A stretch of DNA of 41,638 nt from Clostridia bacterium (GCA_021152595.1 JAGKVC010000005.1:1-41638); one strand, 5' to 3'. Positions 7,401-15,170 are shown, counted from the first letter of the stretch. A program made the numbers and translations. The notes: a model not told the origin generated them from the sequence alone.

Positions 7401-8705
7401 ATGAAGATTTTGTTATCACCGGTTTCCAATGATGTTCATGATGCCGAACTGAAAGCAGTTCAGGATATTTGCGCCCTTGATCAGCCGGATCGGGTGATTC
7501 TTTGCTTCCCAGACGGCTTTTCCGTTGAAACAATGCCTGAAACAGCAAAGGAAACGCTCCTTGCACTGAAAAACAGTTTTGACATTATGGTCACATACAG
7601 CGATCCCGAAAAGCCGGAATCAGTTGCGGCTTATCTCAAAGAACTTCGCGCCGATCATCCGGATGATGTGATCATTGTGAATACGCTTGGCGGCTCTGCT
7701 GAAGAACAGGCTGCGATTTTACCGCTCGCTTCGGATGACACGATGCAGATTATCCTGACGGACGGTTCCGCTCCGGCAGCGATTCCGGAGACAACTTCTG
7801 CATTGGCGAATGCTTCTGATGTATCCGATGTAACCGCTGCTGATCCTGAACCGGATGCTCAACCAGAAGAAGCACCTGTCAAATCCGCTCCGGCACAGCC
7901 TGATCCTGACACAATCAAAAAGGAAGCGGTCACGGAGTTTGGGAAAGCGCTGCTCTCTGAGCTGGTTGATTCATATGACTATCACGGCGCACTAGTTCTC
8001 AGCAGGAAGCTCGGCGGAGATGTGCCTGAGATTGTTCCGTTTTTGCTGGAGGCTGCTGATATGCGTGCAGACGGCAGATTTGCAGAGTCAAATCAGATGT
8101 TCCGCCGCTGCGGGCTTGAGGGAATTATGACCGGTCAGCAGTCAATCGCAGAGTATTATCTGCTGCTTGATCTGTATGTGAAGCAGGAGCGCTACACGGA
8201 TTTTCTGCGCGCATTACAGCCCTTCCTGCTTGAAATCATGATCGCTGCAATCCGCAAGCAGTTCAATATGGATATCACGCGCTACATGATCTATGGCTCG
8301 CGCCGCTGGGATGAGAACAAGCTCGTGCTTGAGCAGATGACCGGTAAATTCAATGAAACCTTTACCTACCACACAAAGCCGAAGCCGACAAAGGCAGGCG
8401 GTTATGTGACAACTGCGCACCTCTCCAATCTCATGGAGAATCTCTCTGTGCAGCGTCAGCATGCGACGATGATTCTTGATACGCTGAAGCTCCGTCTTAA
8501 TGCAGAGGAACGTGTCCGCACGCTTGCATCCTATAATTTGCAGGGTGTGACGGCGCAGGATATCGAAAAAGCGTGCGCCTGCCGTCCCGAGGATATCCTC
8601 ACGATGCTTTTGAATTATGTCCGTAATTACACTGATATCACGCTGACAGATGAAATGGTCAGCTCCTATCAGCAGATGAACGAAATGATCAAATCTTATA
8701 TTTGA
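7401..8705 (+). CDS. Csm6-like CARF / 6H / degenerate HEPN protein, stand-alone
   Basis: A 434-aa protein; ATG 7401 is chosen because AAGGAG (7389-7394) precedes it, and the frame is also open upstream. Family call by eye: the N-terminus MKILLSPVSNDVHD recalls the first CARF strand of Csm6 (MKILFSP.G.TDP), but the usual DP is absent. The stretch VIIVNTLGGSAEEQAAIL (about 90-107) resembles the CARF ligand-binding segment (NxSSGTPQMxxAL). A Pro/Ala/Asp-rich linker follows (about 125-170). The helical part begins FGKALLSELVDSYDYHGAL and continues IAEYYLLLDLYVKQERYTDF, typical of the Csm6 six-helix domain. Where Csm6 has the HEPN RNxxAH motif, this protein has RTLASY (Arg373, Tyr378), so the catalytic His is replaced; no other R-x4-6-H is seen. 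No cas genes or CRISPR array are nearby. It has its own promoter and terminator. Confidence 0.55.
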   Translation: MKILLSPVSNDVHDAELKAVQDICALDQPDRVILCFPDGFSVETMPETAKETLLALKNSFDIMVTYSDPEKPESVAAYLKELRADHPDDVIIVNTLGGSAEEQAAILPLASDDTMQIILTDGSAPAAIPETTSALANASDVSDVTAADPEPDAQPEEAPVKSAPAQPDPDTIKKEAVTEFGKALLSELVDSYDYHGALVLSRKLGGDVPEIVPFLLEAADMRADGRFAESNQMFRRCGLEGIMTGQQSIAEYYLLLDLYVKQERYTDFLRALQPFLLEIMIAAIRKQFNMDITRYMIYGSRRWDENKLVLEQMTGKFNETFTYHTKPKPTKAGGYVTTAHLSNLMENLSVQRQHATMILDTLKLRLNAEERVRTLASYNLQGVTAQDIEKACACRPEDILTMLLNYVRNYTDITLTDEMVSSYQQMNEMIKSYI

Positions 8706-8707
8706 AG

Positions 8708-8741
8708 AAAAGCAGCCGTTTTCTAGGACGGCTGCTTTTTT
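8708..8741. terminator. Bidirectional intrinsic terminator overlapping an ORF end
   Basis: AAAAGCAGCCGT / ACGGCTGCTTTT stem with a short loop and T-runs on both strands. The stop codon of the convergent ABC ATPase gene (8723-8725) lies inside the loop, so the hairpin encodes the last residues of that protein. Confidence 0.88.
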
Positions 8742-9847
8742 ATGTCAGTTTGCAGTTTATTTATCTGTTCCGCGAGGTTGCGGAGTTTTTGGTTTGCATG
8801 ATTCATCGTACCGAATGCTTCAAGCGTGCAAATGACGGTTTCACATTGCATCATAATTTCGCATGCGCTGCGGAATGCATCCTCAGGGATCGGTTCAAAT
8901 GACGGAGCCGTGATCAGATCAGCGGCGAGAGCTTTAGCGGCAGGATAATCCAGATCATTTTCGTGAATAACGCCTGTTGCAAACGGAATACCGGCACGAT
9001 ACAGTTTTCTGTATACCGGAATCGCAGTTCCGCCGCCGCCAATCACAAAAACCTGCGGCTGACCTGTATATGCAGAGGGCTCCGCTGTTCCGTAAAGCGG
9101 ATCATATCTTCCGTTCCGGATGCCGTACAGCTCCGTGATATAATCGCCGCTGAAAATGATATCCGGTGTGCCGAAGCGCTGAGCTTTGCCGTCGCGGATG
9201 CAGAGCAGCTTATCCGAGAAACGCTGTGCAAGATCCAGCTCATGCAGCGATTGAATCACTGCGATGCCGCGCTCTCTTGCGAGCTTTCGGAGCAGACAGA
9301 GAAAATCGAGTTTCCGGCTGATATCGAGATAAGAGGTCGGTTCATCGAGCAGCAGAACTTTCGGTTCCTGTGCAATCGCTCTTGCGAGCATCACACTTTG
9401 ACGCTGACCATCGCTGATCCAACTGAATGATGCATCCGCCAGATCATCAGCGCCGACCATTTTCAATGCATCCTGAACGATCTGTTTGTCCTGTTCTGAG
9501 AGCATGCCGAGCAATCCGGTATAGGGATATCTTCCGGCTGCTGCAACGTCAAAGCAGGACATGCGCTCTGCCGTAATCCGGTCTGTCAGTAAAACGGAAA
9601 TCTGTCTTGCAAGCTCTTTTTCAGTTTGTTCCTGAACCGATTTGCCGCAAATGACAGCATCGCCGGAAATCAGATCAATCTGATTTGCAATCGTTTTCAA
9701 AACCGTAGATTTTCCGGCACCGTTCGGACCGATCAGCGTCAGAACCTCACCGGCATGCAGTGTGAATGAGATATCATCGACAACAATCTGCTTTCGGTAT
9801 CCAGCGGAGAATGACTTCGCTTCCAGCAGAATATGATCCGTGTTCAT
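8723..9847 (-). CDS. ABC transporter ATP-binding protein (BtuD/FecE type) with C-terminal extension
   Basis: ATPase subunit of an importer for corrinoid, siderophore or haem-type ligands. It has Walker A GPNGAGKST (40-48), a signature reading SDGQRQ (144-149) instead of SGGQ, Walker B VLLLDEPT (163-170) and an H-loop His201, as in the FecE/BtuD family. The core ends near residue 255. The remaining ~115 residues are an additional domain that opens with a beta-Gly-rich turn (VFVIGGGGTAIPVYRKL), similar to a nucleotide or cofactor-binding Rossmann unit, and ends with a predicted helix (LRNLAEQINKLQ). Family members are usually about 255-270 aa, so at 374 aa this is a fusion. The ATG overlaps the permease stop by 4 nt. 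It is the last gene of the riboswitch-controlled operon; cobalamin or a corrinoid precursor is the likely ligand. Confidence 0.88.
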   Translation of the reverse strand: MNTDHILLEAKSFSAGYRKQIVVDDISFTLHAGEVLTLIGPNGAGKSTVLKTIANQIDLISGDAVICGKSVQEQTEKELARQISVLLTDRITAERMSCFDVAAAGRYPYTGLLGMLSEQDKQIVQDALKMVGADDLADASFSWISDGQRQSVMLARAIAQEPKVLLLDEPTSYLDISRKLDFLCLLRKLARERGIAVIQSLHELDLAQRFSDKLLCIRDGKAQRFGTPDIIFSGDYITELYGIRNGRYDPLYGTAEPSAYTGQPQVFVIGGGGTAIPVYRKLYRAGIPFATGVIHENDLDYPAAKALAADLITAPSFEPIPEDAFRSACEIMMQCETVICTLEAFGTMNHANQKLRNLAEQINKLQTDIKKQPS

Positions 9848-10869
9848 GTTCTGCTCCTTTCTTTCTCACGCCGCAGCATAACGGCTATCACAACCGGTGC
9901 GCCGAATACGGCGGTGACTGTGCTGACACTCAGCTCCTGCGGCGAAAAGAGTGTCCGCGCGAGGAGATCGCAGCCCAGACAGAAAACACTGCCGCCGAGA
10001 AAGGATGCCGGAATAATAATCAGCGGTTTTGCCGACCGGAAGAGTCCCTTGACAAGATGCGGTACGGCGATCCCCACAAAGGAAATCGGTCCGGCAAATG
10101 CTGTTACGCATGCAGCGAGGAGACTGGAAAGCAGAATCAGCAAAATTCGGAACGGTTTGATCCGGACGCCCATATTTTTCGCATAGCTTTCCCCGAGCTG
10201 ATAGGCGCTGATCGGCTTAGACAGCAAAACCGAGCCGATCATGGCAAATGCTGTGATAATTGCCATGTCCCTTACATCTGCCCAGCTTGTTCCGGAGAAA
10301 CTGCCGCGTGACCAGTTATGGAGATTGACAATGTTCGCATCATCGGCAAAGGTAACGGCAAAATCCGTCAGAGCATTGCAGATATATCCGATCATCACGC
10401 CGCTGATTATGAGCTGTGCCATGTGCTGCACTTTGCCGGAGAAAACCAGAATCGTCAGCATACAGAGCAGTGCGCCTGCAAATGCCGCCAGAACCAGAAT
10501 CCCCGAATGCAGAAAAAATCCCTGCTGTAAAGAAAGAATCATGACCATTGCGACACAGAGCTTTGCGCCGGATGAAATGCCCAGTACAAACGGTCCGGCA
10601 ATCGGATTGCGGAAAAAGCATTGGAGCAGAAATCCGGCGACAGAGAGCGCACCGCCTAGAATGAGAGCCGCGAGCGAACGCGGCATCCGGATATCACGAA
10701 TGATCCGGCTTGCAGAATCACCCGATTCGCCGCCGAACAGCGTACGAAAAGCCTCAGCGGCTGAGATCCGGCTGCTGCCGACTGTCAGACTGAGCAGGAG
10801 CAGTCCGATCAGCAGCAGAATCAAAATGCAGAACCCGAAAACCGTTCGGGCAGAACGGGAATGCTCCAT
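9844..10869 (-). CDS. FecCD/BtuC-family ABC transporter permease
   Basis: Integral membrane permease (341 aa) of the FecCD/BtuC family, which forms the channel of importers for vitamin B12, haem and iron-siderophores. The ATG at 10869 (MEHSRSARTVFGF) has AAGGAG 5 nt upstream; the longer frame to 10935 has no such site. Family features are visible: an early RMPRSLAALILGGALSVAGFLLQ segment, GPFVLGISSGAKL, and FAGPISFVGIAVPHLVK near the C-terminal third, which contacts the ATPase. About ten hydrophobic segments are expected. The gene lies 16 nt behind the binding-protein gene and overlaps the ATPase start as ATGA, so the three are translated together. The upstream B12 riboswitch supports a corrinoid substrate, but iron-type ligands cannot be excluded on sequence alone. 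Confidence 0.9.
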   Translation of the reverse strand: MEHSRSARTVFGFCILILLLIGLLLLSLTVGSSRISAAEAFRTLFGGESGDSASRIIRDIRMPRSLAALILGGALSVAGFLLQCFFRNPIAGPFVLGISSGAKLCVAMVMILSLQQGFFLHSGILVLAAFAGALLCMLTILVFSGKVQHMAQLIISGVMIGYICNALTDFAVTFADDANIVNLHNWSRGSFSGTSWADVRDMAIITAFAMIGSVLLSKPISAYQLGESYAKNMGVRIKPFRILLILLSSLLAACVTAFAGPISFVGIAVPHLVKGLFRSAKPLIIIPASFLGGSVFCLGCDLLARTLFSPQELSVSTVTAVFGAPVVIAVMLRREKERSRT

Positions 10870-10885
10870 ATATGCTCCTTTCAGA

Positions 10886-12022
10886 TTACTTGACTTTATG
10901 CAGGAAATGCAGTTGATCCGTTCCGGCAGTTTCACCGGAGATAATCCGGCTGAGATCCGCGATCATGTCGGCAGCACCGGTTGTCTGCTGAAATGTATTT
11001 TGCTCCGTACACCAGACATTTCCGCTTTGTACAGCACGAAAATCGCGGAACAGCTCGCTTTTCTGAATCAGCTCATCTTTTTGGGAGAGCTGACCTTCGA
11101 TCGTGCTGTTGTAGATCAGGATATCCGCATCTTTCGCGGTTTCATAAAAGGTTTCCATCTGGATATTCATGGTTGAGAGTGCGTTTTCATCAATATGCAG
11201 ATCCTCTGCACGGAATATGTAACGCCCGCCTGCCATTTCGATCATCTGCGGAATATAGTCGCCGGGTTTCCGGATATTAACCGCACCGTTTGCGGTGATG
11301 CTGAAGAACGCGACTGTCGGGCGCTGTTCAAGCGGAATATCTGAAATCTCCATATTTCGGAAATCGGCAGTTTTTTCTGAAAAATATTGTTCCGCTTCCG
11401 CAGCTTTTCCGAGCAGCAGACCGTAGAGCTTGATCCATTCCATCCGACCGAGCGGATGCGATTCATAGCTGGAACGCTCCACAATGACCGGAATCCCGAG
11501 TGATTCAATCTGTTCTTTGACCGCAGGCGCGTGGTAAATCATTGTATTTTCGATTGCGAGACCGCATTCTGTTTCGATCAGCGCCTCATAATCCGGTGTA
11601 CTGTATTTTCCGATGAATGTCAGATCACCGTTCCGGAGCGCATCCTGAATATGGGGGAGCGTCCAGCTGTTTTCATCAGTGGAAGTCAGCTCGACGGCAT
11701 CCAGTCCGCCGATTGCGTCAAACAGATCCATGACAGCAGAAGATGCCGCATAAATATGCGCAGCAGGCTGACGGATTACGGTAAGCGTATTATCAGCAGG
11801 AACAGGATGATTTTCCGGTACAAGCAGAAAATCATCGGAGCCGATATGGATATATGCGTAACCATCGCCGCAGTAATCGACGGAAAACTGTGTCGCATAT
11901 GAAAGCGGCATTTTACCGGTGATCTGCAATCCTCCGGAGTCGGATTCCCTCTGCTCAGTGCCGCAGCCTGAAATCACGAACAATAAACAAACCGTCAGCA
12001 GCAAAAAAATCAATCGTTTCAT
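10886..12022 (-). CDS. ABC transporter substrate-binding lipoprotein (BtuF/FepB type)
   Basis: Solute-binding lipoprotein of 378 aa for the adjacent permease and ATPase. The signal peptide MKRLIFLLLTVCLLF ends in a lipobox VISGC (Cys20), so it is anchored to the outer face of the membrane. The mature part has two lobes typical of the helical-backbone metal/corrinoid receptor class. An early strand carries VIRQPAAHIYAASSAVMDLFDAIGGLDAVE, the usual position of RVVSL..s.tE.l..LG. The first-lobe segments FIGKYSTPDYEALIETECGLAI and IPVIVERSSYESHPLGRMEWIKLYGLLLG match the family closely. It overlaps the upstream repeat lipoprotein gene by 4 nt (ATGA). Riboswitch control suggests a corrinoid ligand. 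Confidence 0.88.
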   Translation of the reverse strand: MKRLIFLLLTVCLLFVISGCGTEQRESDSGGLQITGKMPLSYATQFSVDYCGDGYAYIHIGSDDFLLVPENHPVPADNTLTVIRQPAAHIYAASSAVMDLFDAIGGLDAVELTSTDENSWTLPHIQDALRNGDLTFIGKYSTPDYEALIETECGLAIENTMIYHAPAVKEQIESLGIPVIVERSSYESHPLGRMEWIKLYGLLLGKAAEAEQYFSEKTADFRNMEISDIPLEQRPTVAFFSITANGAVNIRKPGDYIPQMIEMAGGRYIFRAEDLHIDENALSTMNIQMETFYETAKDADILIYNSTIEGQLSQKDELIQKSELFRDFRAVQSGNVWCTEQNTFQQTTGAADMIADLSRIISGETAGTDQLHFLHKVK

Positions 12023-12948
12023 TTGATCGTCGCAGAATCAAAATACAGCGTATAGGCAATCTCATGGGGCGTACTCATCGCTGTTGTGTCAGCGGATACG
12101 GGCATCGGATAATCAAATCCGGTGACCGGAATCTCGAAAACGGAGTATTCCTCCGTGGTGACCGGCAGATATTTCTCGTCTCCCACGATCATGTAATCAT
12201 AGTGATTGCTGCCCCAGACGATTTCGGCAGTTGCATTTCCGCCGCTGATTGTCAGTTTGGCAGGGGATTGTACCGATGCTTTTCCGGAACCGCCCTCGAG
12301 CTTGACTTCGACCGTATATGTACCGTCCGCAAGCGAAAGGGATTCGGCAGATGCGCCTCTTGCCTCTTTGAACGCATCATCAGACAGAGAATCTGCGCGG
12401 AATACGAGTTTGCGGTCATACCAGAGCTGCTTTTTTGCACTGAACGCTGCACAGTCAATCTCCTGATCAAGTGCTGCAACCGGAACAGTAAAGACACATC
12501 CGCTGTCTGTTTCCTGCGGTGCAATCCGTTCGGAGACATCCGAGACGGCTGCCTGCTCGGCGGTGCCGACAAAGAGGTATTCATAGCTTTTGCTGTTGAT
12601 CGTCAGCTCAGCAGTCATGGCGCCGTTTTCAACGATCAGCTCGCAGCCTGCGATCTTAAACATCGACGAGCTTGAATCAACATTGACAGGATATTTACCG
12701 TCGTTCAGCGCATCCGCGTAAACAGCCTCCATGCCTTCATAACCGACTGCATCCGCTGCAATGACATCATCGCCGGATGCGACGGCAAGTTCCGTTGCAT
12801 CGGCAGTTGATTCGGTCTGGGACGCCGTAGTCGTTGCTGACTCTGAATGAGCTGTATCGGTTGTATCTGCCTGTTGTGCATTGTTTGTGCCGCAGGCTGT
12901 CAGGGAAAGCATGGCAGCCAATACTGCAAATATTCTGATATACTTCAT
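12019..12948 (-). CDS. Tandem-repeat lipoprotein of unknown function in a corrinoid/chelatase operon
   Basis: A 309-aa lipoprotein; signal peptide and lipobox LTAC (Cys19), then a Thr/Ser/Gln-rich spacer to about residue 60. The rest holds two related beta-rich domains (about 83-187 and 208-306). Both start DGxYxV, contain an ENGAMTAELTINS / SGGNATAEIVWGS strand, then SYEYLFVG (121-128) or HYDYMIVG (249-256), then FTVPVAALD / FEIPVTGFD, and end LVFRADSL / LYFDSATI. The size, beta character and YxYxxVG motif loosely recall haem-binding NEAT domains, but no family is claimed. It sits between the lipoprotein chelatase and the BtuF-like receptor, so an extracellular tetrapyrrole or cobalt handling role is inferred. 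AAGGAG lies 10 nt before the ATG. Confidence 0.8.
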   Translation of the reverse strand: MKYIRIFAVLAAMLSLTACGTNNAQQADTTDTAHSESATTTASQTESTADATELAVASGDDVIAADAVGYEGMEAVYADALNDGKYPVNVDSSSSMFKIAGCELIVENGAMTAELTINSKSYEYLFVGTAEQAAVSDVSERIAPQETDSGCVFTVPVAALDQEIDCAAFSAKKQLWYDRKLVFRADSLSDDAFKEARGASAESLSLADGTYTVEVKLEGGSGKASVQSPAKLTISGGNATAEIVWGSNHYDYMIVGDEKYLPVTTEEYSVFEIPVTGFDYPMPVSADTTAMSTPHEIAYTLYFDSATIK

Positions 12949-12971
12949 TTACTTTGAACTCCTTATATATG

Positions 12972-12998
12972 AGAAAATCGGGCAGCCGAAACTGCCCG
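12972..12998 (-). terminator. Intercistronic hairpin, possible weak terminator or processing site
   Basis: A perfect 7-bp stem CGGGCAG/CTGCCCG with a 6-nt loop lies between the chelatase gene and the repeat lipoprotein gene. On the - strand it is followed by ATTTTCTC, an imperfect U-tract. It may reduce read-through or protect the upstream mRNA. Confidence 0.6.
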
Positions 12999-13005
12999 TA
13001 TTTCT

Positions 13006-14079
13006 TTACTTTACAGAATCAATCGCAGCCTTTGCATGATCAATGTAGATCTGTCGGATAGCTTCATTTTCACCGAGTCCGCGCAGCAGACAGGTGACAT
13101 CATATCCGGCAGCCTCGAAAACGGATTTCCACGAATCCTCCTCATCGCCGGCCATATCGTTGTTTGCATGGTCACCGGCAACGACCATCAGCGGCTCAAG
13201 GATGACGCGCTCGTAATCGCCTTTCTGAACGGCAGCAAGGACATCATCAACAGAGGGTGTTGCCTCAACGGTGCCGACAAAATAGTTTTTATAGCCGTCA
13301 GCAGTCAGAAGATCCTGCATTTTCTGGTAGACGCCGTTAGAATCTGCTTCTGTACCGTGTCCCATGAAGCAGATCGCGGTTTTGCCGTCGTCATATTCCT
13401 TTGTCCAGTCAACGATTGCGGTCTCGACGCGCTTGAAATCATCATCGGTATTGAGCAGCGGCTCACCGAATACAACCTGATCAAATGCGTCAGCATAATC
13501 TCCGACCTGTGCGATCAGATCATTGTATTCAAAGCCGTGCATCAGATGTGTCGGCTGGACAACGAGTGTCTTGACACCGTTATCAACAGCACGGTTGAGC
13601 GCAGCATCGACATCATCAATCAGCATACCGTCACGGCGGTTGACATGGTCAATGATGATATTGGCTGTAAAACCTCTGCGAACGGAATAATCCGGAAATG
13701 CTTTTTCGAGCGATTCTTCAATCGCGCCGATCGTCAGACGGCGGCTGTCATTGAAGCTGGTGCCAAAGCTGAGAACGAGCAGCTCTTTGTCGCCGATCTC
13801 ATCCTGATTGCGGATGTTATCAAGCGAAGCATCGCCGGTATCGTAGTTTTCTTCATCCTCTTCTTCCGCTTCGTTTTCCTCCTCGGATTCTTCAGCCGAG
13901 GTTTCAGCAGCGGTTGTTTCTTCTTCCGGCACGGTTTCCTCACTCTCTTCCATTGTATCTGCGGCAGATGTCTCTGCGGTGCTGCTTTCAGTTGTAGCTG
14001 CGGAATCACCGCAGGATGTCATGGCAGCGGCAGCCAGTGCAAGACAGACCAGATATGCTATCTTCTTTTTCATTTTCAT
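13006..14079 (-). CDS. cbiK: Lipoprotein sirohydrochlorin cobaltochelatase (CbiK type)
   Basis: A CbiK-type class II chelatase, a family that inserts Co2+ into sirohydrochlorin, here exported. The ATG at 14079 has AAGGA 5 nt upstream; a longer frame to 14199 would run into the riboswitch terminator and is rejected. The 357-aa product has a signal peptide with lipobox MTSC (Cys23), then a Ser/Thr then Glu-rich acidic spacer (about 30-80). The chelatase domain runs from about residue 97. It starts LLVLSFGTSFNDSR and contains PTHLMHGFEY (His178, His181) and FMGHGTEADSN (His241), matching the metal-binding His positions of CbiK. An extracytoplasmic version is known in Desulfovibrio (CbiKP, which binds haem). 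With no cytoplasmic CbiK or CbiX in the window, it may instead handle external cobalt or tetrapyrroles. First gene after the B12 riboswitch. Confidence 0.88.
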   Translation of the reverse strand: MKMKKKIAYLVCLALAAAAMTSCGDSAATTESSTAETSAADTMEESEETVPEEETTAAETSAEESEEENEAEEEDEENYDTGDASLDNIRNQDEIGDKELLVLSFGTSFNDSRRLTIGAIEESLEKAFPDYSVRRGFTANIIIDHVNRRDGMLIDDVDAALNRAVDNGVKTLVVQPTHLMHGFEYNDLIAQVGDYADAFDQVVFGEPLLNTDDDFKRVETAIVDWTKEYDDGKTAICFMGHGTEADSNGVYQKMQDLLTADGYKNYFVGTVEATPSVDDVLAAVQKGDYERVILEPLMVVAGDHANNDMAGDEEDSWKSVFEAAGYDVTCLLRGLGENEAIRQIYIDHAKAAIDSVK

Positions 14080-14118
14080 ACATTCCTTTCCGTAAAGGAG
14101 GTATGGATCGCAGGCAAT

Positions 14119-14139
14119 AAAAAAGCCTCTCTCCGAGGC
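14119..14139 (-). terminator. Riboswitch expression-platform terminator
   Basis: On the - strand GCCTC-(GGAGA)-GAGGC is followed by TTTTTT. It lies between the cobalamin aptamer and the cbiK start, so B12 binding is expected to favour termination here. Confidence 0.8.
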
Positions 14140-14435
14140 GGAAAGCGGGTATTGCAGACAGACCAATCCCTTGGGGATTTCTGAGAACAGTACGATCAAT
14201 ACCTCGTGATCTGAATCTTTCGATTCTGTACCAACATTACGGCAGGTTTCCTGGCTGATGCGTCATCATTCTGTATGAGCCTTCCCGATTTCTCAGTGAC
14301 CGCACGCAGCTTAACGCCTTGCACATATACAGAACTCCGCAAACACAGTGACGAGATCGTGCAGGATTTGCACCTGCTTCCCTTTTACCCTTCGGCATTG
14401 CGAAACCGCAATCGAAGGCACCGTATGCTATGATT
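14140..14435 (-). ncRNA. Cobalamin (AdoCbl-type) riboswitch
   Basis: The - strand carries the conserved cobalamin aptamer blocks in order: GGTGCC (14417-14422), AAAAGGGAAGCAGGTG, AATCCTGCACG, CGTCACTGTG, GGGAAGGC, and the B12 box AGCCAGGAAACCTGCC (14241-14256). About 100 nt of expression platform follows, ending in an intrinsic terminator ahead of cbiK. This is the only B12 riboswitch I find, and it controls the chelatase/lipoprotein/importer operon. It fills most of the 458-nt gap between cbiC and cbiK. Confidence 0.95.
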
Positions 14436-14459
14436 CAATTTTGTCCATGAACAGGTTAG

Positions 14460-14488
14460 AGTATATCACAATTTATGCAAAAATGCAA
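14460..14488 (-). promoter_or_regulatory. Sigma-A type promoter of the riboswitch operon
   Basis: On the - strand TTGCAT (plus 14483-14488), 17 nt, TATACT (plus 14460-14465), about 30 nt upstream of the aptamer. The -35 lies within an imperfect GCAAAATGC / GCATTTTTGC inverted repeat that could also be a weak end signal for cbiC. Confidence 0.8.
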
Positions 14489-14537
14489 GCATTTTGCAGG
14501 ATTTTTACGAATTATACAGTTTCTCTCGGCAAAGCGC

Positions 14538-15170
14538 TCAAATTTTGCTGTCTGCCATGTATAGAAGCGCATTGCAGATTGCCGCTGCGACATTGCTTCC
14601 GCCTTTTCTGCCGCGTGCAGCGATGCAAGGGATTCCGCTTGCAATCAGCATTTCCTTGGACTGGACAACATTGACAAATCCCACAGGTACACCGATTACA
14701 AGCTCCGGCAGAAACTTCTTTTGTTCGATCAGTTCCGTCAGGCGGATCAGCGCCGTAGGGGCATTTCCGACTGCATAGATAACCGGTTTGTCCAGTGCGG
14801 CTGCTTTTTCAACAGATGCGACAGCGCGTGTTGTGCCGTTTTGCTTTGCAGATTCTGCAATATCCGGATCTGCCATGAAGCAGGCAGCACTGCATCCGTG
14901 ACGTTTGAGAGCGCTCTGATTGATGCCGGATTTTGCCATATTTGTATCAGTTACAAATACCGCCTGCTTCCGGATTGCCTGCATCGCAGTTTCTATGATA
15001 TCCGGTGAAAAATAGAGGGAATCCAGATAGTCAAAATCCGCAGTCGTGTGAATCACGCGCATGACAACCGGACGGATCTCCTCCGGAAGATTGCGGCCTC
15101 CAAGCTCAGATGCGATGATTTCAAAGCTGCGTTTTTCAATTTCGTTCGGCAGGACATATTCGAGATTCAT
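14538..15170 (-). CDS. cbiC: Cobalt-precorrin-8 methylmutase
   Basis: Moves the C11 methyl group to C12 to form cobyrinic acid (CbiC/CobH family, 210 aa, normal length, cytoplasmic). The catalytic His lies in VIHTTADFDY (His41). FVTDTNMAKSGI, CFMADPDIAESAKQNGTTRA, IYAVGNAPTAL and GVPVGFVNVVQSKEML follow, all hallmark family segments, ending with ARGRKGGSNVAAAICNALLY. The ATG overlaps the cbiP stop as ATGA. It is the last gene of the biosynthetic operon. No clear terminator follows, so some read-through into the riboswitch leader is possible. Confidence 0.96.
   Translation of the reverse strand: MNLEYVLPNEIEKRSFEIIASELGGRNLPEEIRPVVMRVIHTTADFDYLDSLYFSPDIIETAMQAIRKQAVFVTDTNMAKSGINQSALKRHGCSAACFMADPDIAESAKQNGTTRAVASVEKAAALDKPVIYAVGNAPTALIRLTELIEQKKFLPELVIGVPVGFVNVVQSKEMLIASGIPCIAARGRKGGSNVAAAICNALLYMADSKI

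Noticed and set aside
13006..14199. A longer cbiK start
   Set aside because: It would begin upstream of the riboswitch terminator and place the signal peptide in the middle of the protein.
14481..14500. Imperfect GCAAAATGC / GCATTTTTGC inverted repeat as a terminator of cbiC
   Set aside because: AT-rich, weak stem, and it contains the -35 of the riboswitch promoter; terminator function is not convincing.
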